From: Achromobacter xylosoxidans A8
Lineage (GTDB): Bacteria > Pseudomonadota > Gammaproteobacteria > Burkholderiales > Burkholderiaceae_B
Assembly: GCF_000165835.1 (NCBI RefSeq)
Contig: NC_014640.1
Location: 5,580,001-5,644,000 of the forward strand
Length of the DNA: 64,000 nt
Reading direction: 5' to 3'
In this document: positions 16,478 through 25,643 of the stretch, in pieces
How the letters are laid out: every line of letters begins with the position of its first letter
Numbering within the stretch: the stretch's first letter is position 1
Translations under genes and position numbers: made by a program
The notes under the pieces: generated by a model
Told to the model about the DNA's origin: nothing
What the model saw: the letters and a program-made list of their open reading frames with translations, nothing else
The model's database searches: none

Positions 16478-17701
16478 ATGGACTTCAGCCTCACGCCAGA
16501 AATCGAAAGCTACCGCCTGCGCATCAAGGACTTCGTCGAAACCCACATCCTGCCAGTGGAGGCCGACCCTGCCTCCTACGACGAACACGAGAACATCCGC
16601 GACGAAGTCTTGCAGCCGCTGCGCCGCCGCGCCCGCGAGGCCGGGCTGTGGGCGCTGCAGATGCCGCGCGAACGCGGCGGCCAGGGGCTGTCGCGCGTCG
16701 GCATGGCGGCCTGCTACGAAGAAATGAACGTGTCGATCTTCGGCCCCGTGGTGTTCAACAGCGCGGCGCCCGACGACGGCAACATGATGGTGCTGGAGAA
16801 GGTCGCCACCGACGCGCAGAAGGCGCGCTGGTTGCAGCCCATCGTGGACGGCAAGGTACGCTCCTCGTTCGCCATGACCGAACCGCATCCGGGCAGCGGT
16901 TCGGATCCATCCATGATGCTCACCAGCGCCACCCTGCAAGACGGCAAGTGGCGCATCCACGGCAAGAAGTGGTTCATCACCGGCGCCGGCGTGGCGCAGC
17001 ACTTCATCCTGATGGCCAAGACCTCGGACGATCCGCGCAAGGGCCTGACGGCCTTCCTCTTCGACGCGGACCAGCCCGGTTGGCGCATCGAGCGCCGCAT
17101 CCCCATCATGGGGCCGGAGGAACACGGCGGCCACTGCGAACTGGTGTTCGACGGGCTGGAAATCCCCGATGAAAACCGCCTGCTCGGCGTGGGCGACGGC
17201 CTGAAGGTCACGCAGATCCGCCTGGGACCCGCGCGGCTGACGCATTGCATGCGCTGGCTGGGGCTGGCGCGCCGCTCCCTGGCCATCGCGCGCGACTACG
17301 TGGCAACCCGGCAGAGCTTCGGCACCGCGCTGGCCGAGCGCGAAGGCGTGCAATGGATGCTGGGCGAATGCGCCATGGCGATCGAGATCGGCCGCCTGTT
17401 GACGATGCGCGCCGCCGTCGCCCTGGACCAGGGCAGCTACGCGCGCAAGGAAGTCTCGATGGCGAAGATCGTCGTCTCCGAAACGCTGCACAAGGCGGTC
17501 GATACCGCCATCCAGCTGACCGGCGCGCGCGGCTATTCGCGCGATACGGCCTTGGCCTGGATCTACCGCTACGCGCGCCAGGCGCGGCTGGTCGATGGGG
17601 CATCCGAAGTGCACAAGATGGTGCTGGCGCGATTCCTGATGGACGAGGGCGACGAGTTCTGGCATTGGCAGGCGCAGGAACAGGCCGGGGCGCAATCGTG
17701 A
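16478..17701 (+). CDS. Acyl-CoA dehydrogenase, ACAD10/11-like
   Basis: 407 residues, full family length. It shows the FAD-binding [19 protein letters not shown], a [16 protein letters not shown] block and the terminal [14 protein letters not shown] of the ACAD10/11-related group. It oxidises an acyl-CoA to the enoyl-CoA. In ACAD10/11-type systems (for example LvaC with LvaA in Pseudomonas levulinate catabolism) the dehydrogenase works with an aminoglycoside-phosphotransferase-like kinase on 4-hydroxyacyl-CoAs. Here such a kinase gene overlaps the stop codon. The start at 16478 gives the expected N-terminus. Confidence 0.93.
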   Translation: MDFSLTPEIESYRLRIKDFVETHILPVEADPASYDEHENIRDEVLQPLRRRAREAGLWALQMPRERGGQGLSRVGMAACYEEMNVSIFGPVVFNSAAPDDGNMMVLEKVATDAQKARWLQPIVDGKVRSSFAMTEPHPGSGSDPSMMLTSATLQDGKWRIHGKKWFITGAGVAQHFILMAKTSDDPRKGLTAFLFDADQPGWRIERRIPIMGPEEHGGHCELVFDGLEIPDENRLLGVGDGLKVTQIRLGPARLTHCMRWLGLARRSLAIARDYVATRQSFGTALAEREGVQWMLGECAMAIEIGRLLTMRAAVALDQGSYARKEVSMAKIVVSETLHKAVDTAIQLTGARGYSRDTALAWIYRYARQARLVDGASEVHKMVLARFLMDEGDEFWHWQAQEQAGAQS

Positions 17702-18741
17702 CGGGCGCGACAGTGGAGACGATTGCTGGCCAGGACGCGCTGGCCGCCTATCTGGTGCGTGCGGGCTATGCCGGGCAAGCCGGCGAAGTGGCGCTGCGCC
17801 GCCTGGCCGGCGGCCAATCGAATCCGACTTACATCGTGGCCACGGTCCGCGGCCAGTATGTGCTGCGCAAGCAGCCGGCGGGCAAGCTGTTGCCCTCGGC
17901 GCACGCCATCGACCGCGAGTTCCGGGTCATGCGGGCGCTGGAGCGCAGCGACGTGCCCGTGCCGCGCATGCTGGACTATTGCGCCGACGACAGCCTGCTG
18001 GGCACTCCCTTCTACCTGATGGACTATGTGCAGGGGCGCACCTTTGTCGACCCGGCCCTGCCAGGCCTGGACCCGGCCGAGCGCGGCGCGATCTACGCCG
18101 AAACCAGCCGCGTGCTCGCGGCCCTGCATGAGCTGGACTACGTGGCCCTGGGCCTGGAAAGCTACGGCCGGCCCGGCAACTACTATGCCCGGCAAATCTC
18201 GCGCTGGACGCGGCAGTACCGCGAAAGCCGGCCCGCGGCGGACCTGCCCGCCATGGAGTCGCTGATCGACTGGCTGCCCCGCAACATTCCCGCCAGCGAC
18301 GAAACGCGGCTGGTGCATGGCGACTTCCGCCTGGACAACCTGATCTTCCACCCCACCGAGCCCCGCGCCCTGGCCTTGCTGGACTGGGAGCTTTCCACGC
18401 TGGGGCACCCGCTGGCGGACCTGGCCTATTACTGCATGTGCTGGCGAGTGTCGCCGCAGCTGTGGCGCGGCGTGGCCGGATCCGATCTCGGCGCGCTGGG
18501 GATCCCCACGGAGGACGAGGTCGTGGCGGCGTACTGCCGGGCGCGCGGGCTTGCCGGTGTCGCCGATTGGGGCTTTTACCTGGCCTACAGCTTCTTCCGC
18601 ATGGCCGCCATCCTGCAGGGGGTCGCCGCGCGCGCCTCTGGCGGCAACGCGGCCGCCGACGACGCCCAGTCCATGGGCGCCAAGGTGGCGCCGCTGGCCG
18701 AGCTGGGGTGGGAGTGCGCGCGCAGCGGCGGCGCGGATTGA
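17698..18741 (+). CDS. Phosphotransferase family protein (APH fold, ACAD10/LvaA-like)
   Basis: 347 residues with an aminoglycoside-phosphotransferase fold: [10 protein letters not shown] near 42-51, [15 protein letters not shown] with the ATP-binding Lys, [13 protein letters not shown] as catalytic loop and [19 protein letters not shown] carrying the metal-binding Asp. Proteins of this branch phosphorylate hydroxyacyl-CoAs for ACAD10/11-type enzymes, rather than antibiotics. GTG at 17698 overlaps the dehydrogenase stop (GTGA), implying translational coupling. Last gene of the 7-18.7 kb plus-strand run. Confidence 0.88.
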   Translation: MTGATVETIAGQDALAAYLVRAGYAGQAGEVALRRLAGGQSNPTYIVATVRGQYVLRKQPAGKLLPSAHAIDREFRVMRALERSDVPVPRMLDYCADDSLLGTPFYLMDYVQGRTFVDPALPGLDPAERGAIYAETSRVLAALHELDYVALGLESYGRPGNYYARQISRWTRQYRESRPAADLPAMESLIDWLPRNIPASDETRLVHGDFRLDNLIFHPTEPRALALLDWELSTLGHPLADLAYYCMCWRVSPQLWRGVAGSDLGALGIPTEDEVVAAYCRARGLAGVADWGFYLAYSFFRMAAILQGVAARASGGNAAADDAQSMGAKVAPLAELGWECARSGGAD

Positions 18742-18885
18742 AGAACAGGATCAAAGGACCTGGTTGAGGAGCCGGGTCAATGAGCCGGCCGCCGTCGGCC
18801 GGGCTGGCGCCCGGGGCGCAACCGCTCTATAACCTGATAATCGGGCCGGCACGGCAGCCGGACGCCTCCTACCTCCCCCGCTTCC

Positions 18886-19350
18886 ATGACCCAGACCTGC
18901 TCCCTGGCGCTGCAGCCCGCCACCGAAGACGACCTGCCCTTCCTGCTTGCCCTGCGCAAGACCACCATGCACGAGCACCTGCGGCGCGCGGGCGCGCCAC
19001 AGGACGACGACTACCATCTGGCCCGCATCCTCTACCGCTTCGAGGACGCCCGCATCGTCTGGCTGGACGGCCGGCCCGCCGGGCTGTTCAAACATAGCCG
19101 GGACGCGGCCAGCTGGCGCATCGTGCAGATCCAGATCGACCCCGCCTTCCAGGGCCGCGGGCTGGGCCGCCGCCTGCTGGAAGGCGTGCTGGACGAGGCC
19201 GACGCCGAAGGCATCCCAGTCACCCTGAGCGTGCTGAAAGGCAACCCCGCCCGCCGCCTGTATGAAGCGCTGGGCTTCACCCCCGTGGAGGAAACCGAAC
19301 TGGAACACGAAATGCGTTACGAACCCGGCGCGGTCCGGCCGGCAGGCTGA
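18886..19350 (+). CDS. GNAT family N-acetyltransferase
   Basis: 154 residues with the GNAT core: VQIQIDPAFQGRGLGRRLLEGVLDEA carries the acetyl-CoA-binding R/QxxGxG/A loop (about 82-107), and LSVLKGNPARRLYEALGF is the typical motif B end. The acceptor substrate is unknown. It is separated from the catabolic operon by 144 bases that include an AT-rich patch (TATAACCTGATAAT near 18826), so it probably has its own promoter. Confidence 0.9.
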   Translation: MTQTCSLALQPATEDDLPFLLALRKTTMHEHLRRAGAPQDDDYHLARILYRFEDARIVWLDGRPAGLFKHSRDAASWRIVQIQIDPAFQGRGLGRRLLEGVLDEADAEGIPVTLSVLKGNPARRLYEALGFTPVEETELEHEMRYEPGAVRPAG

Positions 19351-19377
19351 CCCTTTGCAACTTCTTTCCGCCCGGCG

Positions 19378-19404
19378 GGAATAAAGCCCGGGCCGGCAGC
19401 GTCT
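19378..19404 (+). promoter_or_regulatory. Candidate ECF sigma promoter
   Basis: GGAATAA at 19378-19384 and CGTCT at 19400-19404 are separated by 15 bases, fitting the GGAA...CGTC layout of many ECF promoters. It lies 46 bases upstream of a gene followed by an ECF sigma/anti-sigma pair, so autoregulation by that sigma factor is likely. Confidence 0.6.
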
Positions 19405-19450
19405 GTAGAGGGCAGTCCCCCACTTTCCCTATCTACGTACGAGGCAAACC

Positions 19451-19819
19451 ATGCGCAAACACATCGCCGCAGCCCTGGCCATCTCCGCCGCCGCCCTGTT
19501 TTCGGCCGGCGCCCAGGCCCAGGCCGTCAAGACCCAGGACGGCATGCTGGTCAACAGCGCCGGCATGACGCTTTACACCTTCGACAAGGATGCCGGCGGC
19601 AAGAGCGCCTGCAATGACCAGTGCGCCAAGATCTGGCCGCCCGTCATGGCCAGCGCCGACGCCAAGCCCATGGGCGACATGACCGTCATCACCCGCGACG
19701 ACGGCACCAAGCAATGGGCCAGCAAGGGCAAGCCGCTGTACACCTACGCCAAGGATGCCAAGGCCGGCGACAAGACGGGCGACAACTTCAAGGAAGTCTG
19801 GCACGTCGCCAAGCCCTGA
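19451..19819 (+). CDS. Small secreted COG4315-family protein
   Basis: 122 residues. A Sec signal ends near AGAQAQA (about 24), with no lipobox cysteine, so it is probably soluble in the periplasm. The mature part has two copies of the family repeat, LYTFDKD (about 41-47) and LYTYAKD (about 97-103), plus a CNDQCAKIWPP cysteine pair. Members are called predicted lipoproteins or secreted repeat proteins; function is not established, though they often sit with ECF sigma factors and oxidative-stress genes. It leads the ECF/anti-sigma operon. Confidence 0.88.
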   Translation: MRKHIAAALAISAAALFSAGAQAQAVKTQDGMLVNSAGMTLYTFDKDAGGKSACNDQCAKIWPPVMASADAKPMGDMTVITRDDGTKQWASKGKPLYTYAKDAKAGDKTGDNFKEVWHVAKP

Positions 19820-19849
19820 GCCCGTGTCCGCCAGCAAACGCAGCAATCC

Positions 19850-20362
19850 ATGCGCGCCGAAGACGAAGCCCTGATCCTGGCCTGCATCCCCAGCCTGCGG
19901 CGCTACGCCCGCGGGCTGACGGGCGATCCCCACCGGGCCGACGACCTGGTCCAGGACACGCTGGAGCGCGCATGGAGTCGCTATTCGCGCTGGCAACGGC
20001 GCGGCGAGTTGCGCGCCTGGATGTTCGGCATCATGCACAACCATTTCATCGACGGCGTGCGCGCCAGCAGCCGGCGGGCCGAGCAGACCGCCCCGGGCGA
20101 ACTGCCGGACGCCCCGGTGCGCGCCACGCAGACCGACCACCTGGAGGTGCGCGACCTGGACCGCTGCTTGCAAGCCCTGCCCGCCGAACAGCGGGAGGTA
20201 TTGCTGCTGATCTGCGTGGAGGACCTGTCCTATCAGGAAACCGCCCGGATACTGGACGTGCCGATGGGCACGGTCATGTCGCGCCTGTCGCGCGCCCGCG
20301 AGAAGCTGGGCGCGCTGATGCAGGCGCGCGACACCGTCAGCAAGCTTCATCGCGTGAAATGA
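19850..20362 (+). CDS. ECF RNA polymerase sigma factor
   Basis: 170 residues with regions sigma-2 (DDLVQDTLERAWSRY, about 27-41) and sigma-4 (EDLSYQETARILDVPMGTVMSRLSRAREKL), separated by a short linker. No extra C-terminal domain. The following gene, two bases after the stop, encodes a membrane anti-sigma factor, and the preceding gene carries an ECF-type promoter. The stress signal is not visible from the sequence. Confidence 0.93.
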   Translation: MRAEDEALILACIPSLRRYARGLTGDPHRADDLVQDTLERAWSRYSRWQRRGELRAWMFGIMHNHFIDGVRASSRRAEQTAPGELPDAPVRATQTDHLEVRDLDRCLQALPAEQREVLLLICVEDLSYQETARILDVPMGTVMSRLSRAREKLGALMQARDTVSKLHRVK

Positions 20363-20363
20363 C

Positions 20364-21179
20364 ATGAACGAGAAACGCCTCCACGCAGTGCCCGGCGCGG
20401 GCACCCCGATTACCGAAGCCGACCTGCATGCCTATGCGGACGGCCAGTTGCCGCCGGCGCGCCGCGCCGAGGTCGAGACCTTCCTGGACGCGCATCCGCA
20501 GGACCAGGCCCGGGTCGACGAATGGCGCGAACAGCGGCGCCTGCTGCACGCCATGCTGGACCCGGTGCTGGACGAGCCGCTGCCGCTGCGCCTGCCCCTG
20601 GCGCGGCCCGCCACCCCCTGGCCCTGGCGCGCGCTGGCCGCGGGCGTGGCGATCGCTGCCATCAGCGCCAGCGCCGCCTGGATCACGCGCGGCGCCATGG
20701 ATGCGCGCCATCTGCAAGCGGTGCTGGCCACCGCCAGCCCGGAGCGCGTCGCGGGCGGCTATGCCCAGCGCGCCGCCATCGCCCACGCGGTCTATGCGCC
20801 CGACATGGGCCGCCCCGTGGAAGTCGGCGCCGACAACGAGAAGGGCCTGGTCACCTGGCTGACCAAGCGCATGGGCGCGACCATGCGCCCGCCGTCCCTG
20901 TCGCAGGCCGGCTATGAGTTGGTGGGCGGACGCCTGCTGCCCGGCGGCGCGGGGCCGGTTGCGCTCTTCATGTACGGCGCAGCCGATGGCCAGCGCCTGA
21001 CCTTGTACGTCACCCGCGAGGCTGCCGGTGGGCAGACCGCCTTCCAGTTCACCCAGGAGGGTCCGGTGCGGGTGTTCTATTGGGTCGAAGGCCAGTTCGG
21101 CTACGCGCTGTCGGGCGCAGTCAGCCGCGACGAGTTGCTGCGCGTGTCGCAGGAGGTTTACCAGCAGTTGCAGGGCTAG
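20364..21179 (+). CDS. Anti-sigma factor, single-pass membrane protein
   Basis: 271 residues. The N-terminal cytoplasmic part contains ITEADLHAYADGQLPPARRAEVETFL, the helix pattern of FecR/RseA-unrelated anti-sigma factors in this setting (YaiO/anti-sigma 'transmembrane transcriptional regulator' type). One membrane helix lies near residues 91-108 (ALAAGVAIAAISASAAWI), followed by a periplasmic domain of about 160 residues with no cysteine-rich motif. It should hold the adjacent sigma factor inactive. Its stop overlaps the convergent GntR gene by four bases. Confidence 0.9.
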   Translation: MNEKRLHAVPGAGTPITEADLHAYADGQLPPARRAEVETFLDAHPQDQARVDEWREQRRLLHAMLDPVLDEPLPLRLPLARPATPWPWRALAAGVAIAAISASAAWITRGAMDARHLQAVLATASPERVAGGYAQRAAIAHAVYAPDMGRPVEVGADNEKGLVTWLTKRMGATMRPPSLSQAGYELVGGRLLPGGAGPVALFMYGAADGQRLTLYVTREAAGGQTAFQFTQEGPVRVFYWVEGQFGYALSGAVSRDELLRVSQEVYQQLQG

Positions 21180-21937
21180 GGCGTATCCGCGCCTGCAGAC
21201 GCCTGCCCCCGCCCGCCGGCGCGCTCGCGCGCCTCGTGCAGCATATGCAGCGTGATCTTGCGGACCTCGGCGCGGCTAATGCCGATATGCGAACGCAGCA
21301 TGCGTGCCGCCTCGTCGGCGCGGCGCGCCAGCACCGCCCGCAAGATGGCCGCGTGCTCGTCGTAGGTGGCGTCGACGCGGAAATCCTTGGTGAAGTCCAG
21401 CCGCCGCACGATGCGTATCTTCTCGGTCACGTCGCGATGGATCTGCGCCATCTCGGGATTGCCGGCGGCGGCCACCAGCGCACAATGGAAGGCCTCGTCC
21501 AGTTGCGCCACCAAGCGTCCGTCCAGGATGCGCTGCCGCGGCGGCGCCAGCCACACGTCCTTCAGCGCGCCCAGAATGCCGGCCTCGTCCATGTGCTCGC
21601 GCGCGCACAGCCGTTCCACCGCGGCCTGCTCCAGCACCACCCGCACGTCGTACAGCGCCTCGAAGCGTTCGAAGTCGAAGGGCCGCACCTGCCAGCCGCT
21701 GCGCGGCCGCGGCAGCACATAGCCCTCGCGCTCCAGCCGCGCCAGTCCCAACCGCACCGGCGTGCGGCTGACACCCAGTCGGGCCGCCACCTCGGCCTCG
21801 GTGAAGCGCTCGCCCGGCAGCACTCGGAAGTCGAACAGGTCGTCCTTCAGGCGCTGATAAACCTGATCGGCCAGCGAGCCGGCCAAGGCCGGCGCCTGGC
21901 GGATGGCCGGAGCGGCCTGCTCGGATTCCAGACGCAT
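21176..21937 (-). CDS. GntR family regulator, FadR/FCD subfamily, of urea degradation
   Basis: 253 residues. The winged helix (residues about 18-83) includes VYQRLKDDLFDF, FTEAEVAARLGVSRTPVRLGLARLEREG. The C-terminal all-helical FCD domain has the metal/ligand-binding His pattern (EAFHCALV, YDEHAAIL, RSHI). ATG at 21937 comes three bases after the urea carboxylase stop. An in-frame TTG overlaps that stop but is less likely. As the tail of the allophanate hydrolase-urea carboxylase operon it probably regulates it, with CTTGTATACAAG at 27478-27489 as candidate operator. Confidence 0.92.
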   Translation of the reverse strand: MRLESEQAAPAIRQAPALAGSLADQVYQRLKDDLFDFRVLPGERFTEAEVAARLGVSRTPVRLGLARLEREGYVLPRPRSGWQVRPFDFERFEALYDVRVVLEQAAVERLCAREHMDEAGILGALKDVWLAPPRQRILDGRLVAQLDEAFHCALVAAAGNPEMAQIHRDVTEKIRIVRRLDFTKDFRVDATYDEHAAILRAVLARRADEAARMLRSHIGISRAEVRKITLHMLHEARERAGGRGQASAGADTP

Positions 21938-21939
21938 GC

Positions 21940-24900
21940 TCAAACCACGGGGCAGGTCGCGTCTTCGGCCAGCACGATGAGCGGGTCACCGGCGTTCACG
22001 GGTTTGCCCGGCACGCAGCGGATCGCGGCAACGGTGCCGGAAGCGGGCGCAATGACCGATAGTTCCATCTTCATGGCTTCGACCACCACCAGCGTGTCGC
22101 CGGCCGCAACGCTCTGGCCCACCTGAACCGGAATCTTCCAGATGTTGCCGCACATGTCGGCGCTGACCAGGCTTTCGCCTTCTTTCAATGCCGCCTCGGC
22201 TTCGGGCTCGGGCGCAGCCGCGTCCTGCTCCACCGCGGCATCCTCGCTTTTCCACAAGGCGACCTCGGCATCGAAGGCGCTCTTCTGGCGCATCTGGAAC
22301 GCCGCAATGCTGTCGGCCTCTTGCGCCAGGAAGCGCTGGTGCGCGGCGAAGTCGAACACCTCTTCCTCGATGCGGATCGTGGCCCGGCCTTCGCGGAAGT
22401 CCTCGCGCAGCAGATCGAGCTCAGCCTCGGTCACCGGGTAGAAGCGCACCTGATCGAAAAAGCGCAGCAGCCAGGGCTTGCCGTCCTGGAACACCGGGTT
22501 CTTCAGGAACTTGTTCCAGATGGGCAAGGTGCGTCCGACCAACTGATAGCCGCCGGGCGAATCCATGCCGTAGATGCACATGTACACACCGCCTATGCCC
22601 ACGGTACCTTCGGCCGTGAACGTGCGGGCCGGGTTGTACTTGGAGGTCAGCAGGCGGTGGCGCGGGTCTATCGGCACCGCGCAAGGCGCGCCCAGGTAGA
22701 CGTCGCCCAGGCCCATGATCAGATAGCTGGCGTCGAACACGATATCGCGGACCTGCTTGCGGCTGGCCAGGCCGTTGATGCGCTGGATGAAGTCCACGTT
22801 GTTCGGCAGCCAGGGCGCGCTGGCGCGCACTGTTTCCTGATAACGCTGCACCGCGCCCAGCGTGGCCGAGTCCTCGAACGCCATCGGCAGATAGACCACG
22901 CGGGTCGGCACCTTGAGCGTGGCCACATCGGCCAGGCCGGTCTCGATCCGCAGCAGGCGCTCGATCAGCGCGCCTTGCAGGACAACGCGGCTGTCGTAGC
23001 GGATCTGCAGCGAACGCACGCCCGGCGACAGCTCCAGCACGCCGGCGATGGGATCGGCGCTAAGCGCCTCCATCAGCAGGTGGATGCGCATGCGCAACGC
23101 CAGATCCAGCACGTTGTCACCGTATTCCAGCAGCAGATAGCCGTCGCCCGCCTGGCGGTAGGACACCGAGGGGCGCGTGCCCGCGGCGGCCAGCGCCGCC
23201 ACGATGGGTTCCGCCGGCGCGGCATGCGTTGCGGCGGCGTCAGCGTGCCGGGGCATGTCGGCGGCCCGGGCTTGCGCGGGCGCCGCCAGCTCGGCCACGC
23301 TGCGGTCCTGCGCCGCCTCCAGCGCCACAGCCTGTTGATAATCGATCCGCACGAAACGGATACGATCGCCCGGCTTGACCTGCCCGACCTTCCACAATTC
23401 GGCGCGGGCGATGGTGACGGGGCAAACGAAGCCGCCCAGGCTGGGGCCGTCGCGCGTCAGGATGACGGGGCTGTCGCCGGTGAAGTTGATGCTGCCGATG
23501 GCGTACTCACAATCGTGGATGTTGGACGGATGCAGGCCGGCCTCGCCGCCGTCCTCGCGCGCCCAGGTCGGCTTGGGACCGATCAGGCGCACACCCAGCC
23601 GGTTGGAGTTGTAATGCACTTCCCAGTCCGCGGCGAAGAAGGTTTCGATGGCTTCGGGCCGGAAGAAATCCGGCGCGCCGTGCGGGCCGTAGAGCACGCC
23701 GATTTCCCAGGCGTTGCCGTACGCCGGGATCAGTTCGGCGGGCGCGGCCTGGGGTTCGCACATGGGCTCGCCGGCGTCATTGGCCAGCCCGGGGCGGACC
23801 CGTGGCAGCATGTCGCCCACGCGCAAAGTACGGCCGGCATGGCCACCGAACTGGCCCAACGCAAAGGTCGAACGGCTGCCTAGATAGACCGGCACGTCCA
23901 GGCCGTGACGCACGGCCAGATAGCTGCGGCAGCCCGACAGCGCACGGCCGGCTGCCAGCACCTGGCCGGACAGCACGGTCACCGGCGTCCACATGGGCAT
24001 GGGTACGCCATCCAGCGTGGCTGCGCAGGCCGCGCCCGTCAGTGCCACGATGGCATCGCCGTGAAAACGCAAGGTAGGGCCGACCAGCGTGGCCTCGATG
24101 CCGGCTGCATCGGGCGCATTGCCGACGATGCGGTTGGCCATGCGGAAGGCATAGTCGTCCATCGGTCCCGAGGGCGGCACGCCGATGTCCCAGTAGCCTA
24201 CCCGCCCCGGATAGTCCTGCACGCTGGTGTAGGTGCCAGCGGCCAGCACCTCGATCGCCGCGGGCCGGTACGTGAAGGTTTCCAGGAAGCGCGTGGACAG
24301 CTCTCCGGCTCGAAAGCGCGCGTCATCCACGATCTGCCGCAGATAGTCCAGGTTGGTGGCGATGCCATGCAGGCGGGTGCGGGCCAGCGCGTGCGCCAGC
24401 TTGTCCAGCGCGGCCTCGCGCGTGCCGGCGTGCACGATCAGCTTGGCCAGCATGGGGTCGTAGAACGCCGGCACCTCGGTGCCGGTTGCGACCCAGCCGT
24501 CCACCCGCAGGCCTTGCGGAAAGAACACATCGGTCAACACGCCCGGCGACGGCTGGAACTGGCGCAGCGGATCCTCGGCGTACAGGCGCACCTCGATCGA
24601 CGCGCCCTGCGGCGCGCGCGACATGGCGGCGTAGTCCAGCGGCTCGCCCGCGGCCACGCGCAACATGCATTCCACCAGGTCCAGGCCGGTGACGGCTTCC
24701 GTCACGGGATGCTCGACCTGCAAACGGGTATTGACCTCCAGGAAATAGAAGCTGTCGCGCGCCGCGTCGTAGATGAACTCCACGGTGCCGGCGGAACGGT
24801 AGTTGACCGACTCGCCCAGCCGCACGGCGGCGGCGTGCAACGCCTGGCGCGTGGCGACGGGCAGCAGCGGCGCGGGCGTCTCTTCGATTACCTTCTGGTT

Positions 24901-25599
24901 GCGGCGCTGCACCGAGCAATCGCGTTCGCCCAAAGCCAGCACGCGGCCGGCGCCGTCGCCGAAGATCTGCACCTCGACGTGGCGCGCATTGTCGACGTAG
25001 CGCTCGATGAAGGCGCCGCCGTCGCTGAAGAAATGCTCGCCCATGCGCTGCACGCTATCGAAGGCCGCAGTCAGCTCGGCCTCGTTGTCGCAGCGCGAAA
25101 GGCCGATGCCGCCGCCGCCCGCCGTGCTCTTGAGCATCACCGGATAGCCTATGCGCTCAGCCTGCGACAGCGCTTCGCCCAGGCTGCCCAGCAAGCCCGT
25201 GCCCGGCGTCATCGGCACGCCGGCCTCGGCCGCCAGTTCGCGCGAACGGTGCTTCAGGCCGAACTCGCGGATCTGCAGCGGCGTCGGGCCGACGAACGCG
25301 ATGCCGGCGTCCTCGCAGGCCTGCGCGAACTCGGCGCTTTCGGACAGGAAGCCGTAGCCGGGGTAGATGGCCTGCGCGCCATGCTCTCGGGCGGCGGCCA
25401 GCAGCAGGTCCATGCGCAGGTAGCTGTCGGCGGCCTTCTCGCCGCCCAGCGCCACGGCCACGTCGGCCGCGCGCACGTGGGCGGCATTGCGGTCCGGGTC
25501 GGAGTAGACGGCCACGCTGCGGATGCCCAGCCGCTTGAGGGTGCGGATGGCGCGGACGGCGATCTCGCCGCGGTTGGCAATCAGAACGGTATCGAACAC
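21940..25599 (-). CDS. uca: Urea carboxylase (biotin-dependent)
   Basis: 1219 residues, the expected size of single-chain urea carboxylase: urea + ATP + bicarbonate gives allophanate. Residues 1-450 are biotin carboxylase (IANRGEIAVRAIRTL, GGGGIGLS, EVNTRLQVEHPVTE). Residues about 470-1080 are the KipA/KipI-like carboxyltransferase halves (TSVQDYPGRVGYWDIGVPPSGPMD, HPSNIHDCEYAIGSINFTGD, GLGDVYLGAP). Residues about 1145-1219 are the biotinyl domain, with the biotin-accepting Lys near 1177 in EAMKME. It starts with GTG at 25599 after GGGAG at seven bases. It follows allophanate hydrolase by 44 bases. Confidence 0.96.
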   Translation of the reverse strand: MFDTVLIANRGEIAVRAIRTLKRLGIRSVAVYSDPDRNAAHVRAADVAVALGGEKAADSYLRMDLLLAAAREHGAQAIYPGYGFLSESAEFAQACEDAGIAFVGPTPLQIREFGLKHRSRELAAEAGVPMTPGTGLLGSLGEALSQAERIGYPVMLKSTAGGGGIGLSRCDNEAELTAAFDSVQRMGEHFFSDGGAFIERYVDNARHVEVQIFGDGAGRVLALGERDCSVQRRNQKVIEETPAPLLPVATRQALHAAAVRLGESVNYRSAGTVEFIYDAARDSFYFLEVNTRLQVEHPVTEAVTGLDLVECMLRVAAGEPLDYAAMSRAPQGASIEVRLYAEDPLRQFQPSPGVLTDVFFPQGLRVDGWVATGTEVPAFYDPMLAKLIVHAGTREAALDKLAHALARTRLHGIATNLDYLRQIVDDARFRAGELSTRFLETFTYRPAAIEVLAAGTYTSVQDYPGRVGYWDIGVPPSGPMDDYAFRMANRIVGNAPDAAGIEATLVGPTLRFHGDAIVALTGAACAATLDGVPMPMWTPVTVLSGQVLAAGRALSGCRSYLAVRHGLDVPVYLGSRSTFALGQFGGHAGRTLRVGDMLPRVRPGLANDAGEPMCEPQAAPAELIPAYGNAWEIGVLYGPHGAPDFFRPEAIETFFAADWEVHYNSNRLGVRLIGPKPTWAREDGGEAGLHPSNIHDCEYAIGSINFTGDSPVILTRDGPSLGGFVCPVTIARAELWKVGQVKPGDRIRFVRIDYQQAVALEAAQDRSVAELAAPAQARAADMPRHADAAATHAAPAEPIVAALAAAGTRPSVSYRQAGDGYLLLEYGDNVLDLALRMRIHLLMEALSADPIAGVLELSPGVRSLQIRYDSRVVLQGALIERLLRIETGLADVATLKVPTRVVYLPMAFEDSATLGAVQRYQETVRASAPWLPNNVDFIQRINGLASRKQVRDIVFDASYLIMGLGDVYLGAPCAVPIDPRHRLLTSKYNPARTFTAEGTVGIGGVYMCIYGMDSPGGYQLVGRTLPIWNKFLKNPVFQDGKPWLLRFFDQVRFYPVTEAELDLLREDFREGRATIRIEEEVFDFAAHQRFLAQEADSIAAFQMRQKSAFDAEVALWKSEDAAVEQDAAAPEPEAEAALKEGESLVSADMCGNIWKIPVQVGQSVAAGDTLVVVEAMKMELSVIAPASGTVAAIRCVPGKPVNAGDPLIVLAEDATCPVV

Positions 25600-25643
25600 G
25601 GTGCGACTCCCAGGTTTCTTGCGGGGGTTATCGAAAGCGGAGA

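Noticed and set aside
17698..18741. Aminoglycoside resistance gene
   Set aside because: The APH fold is present, but the sequence pattern and coupling to an acyl-CoA dehydrogenase match ACAD10/LvaA-type kinases of acyl-CoA metabolism.
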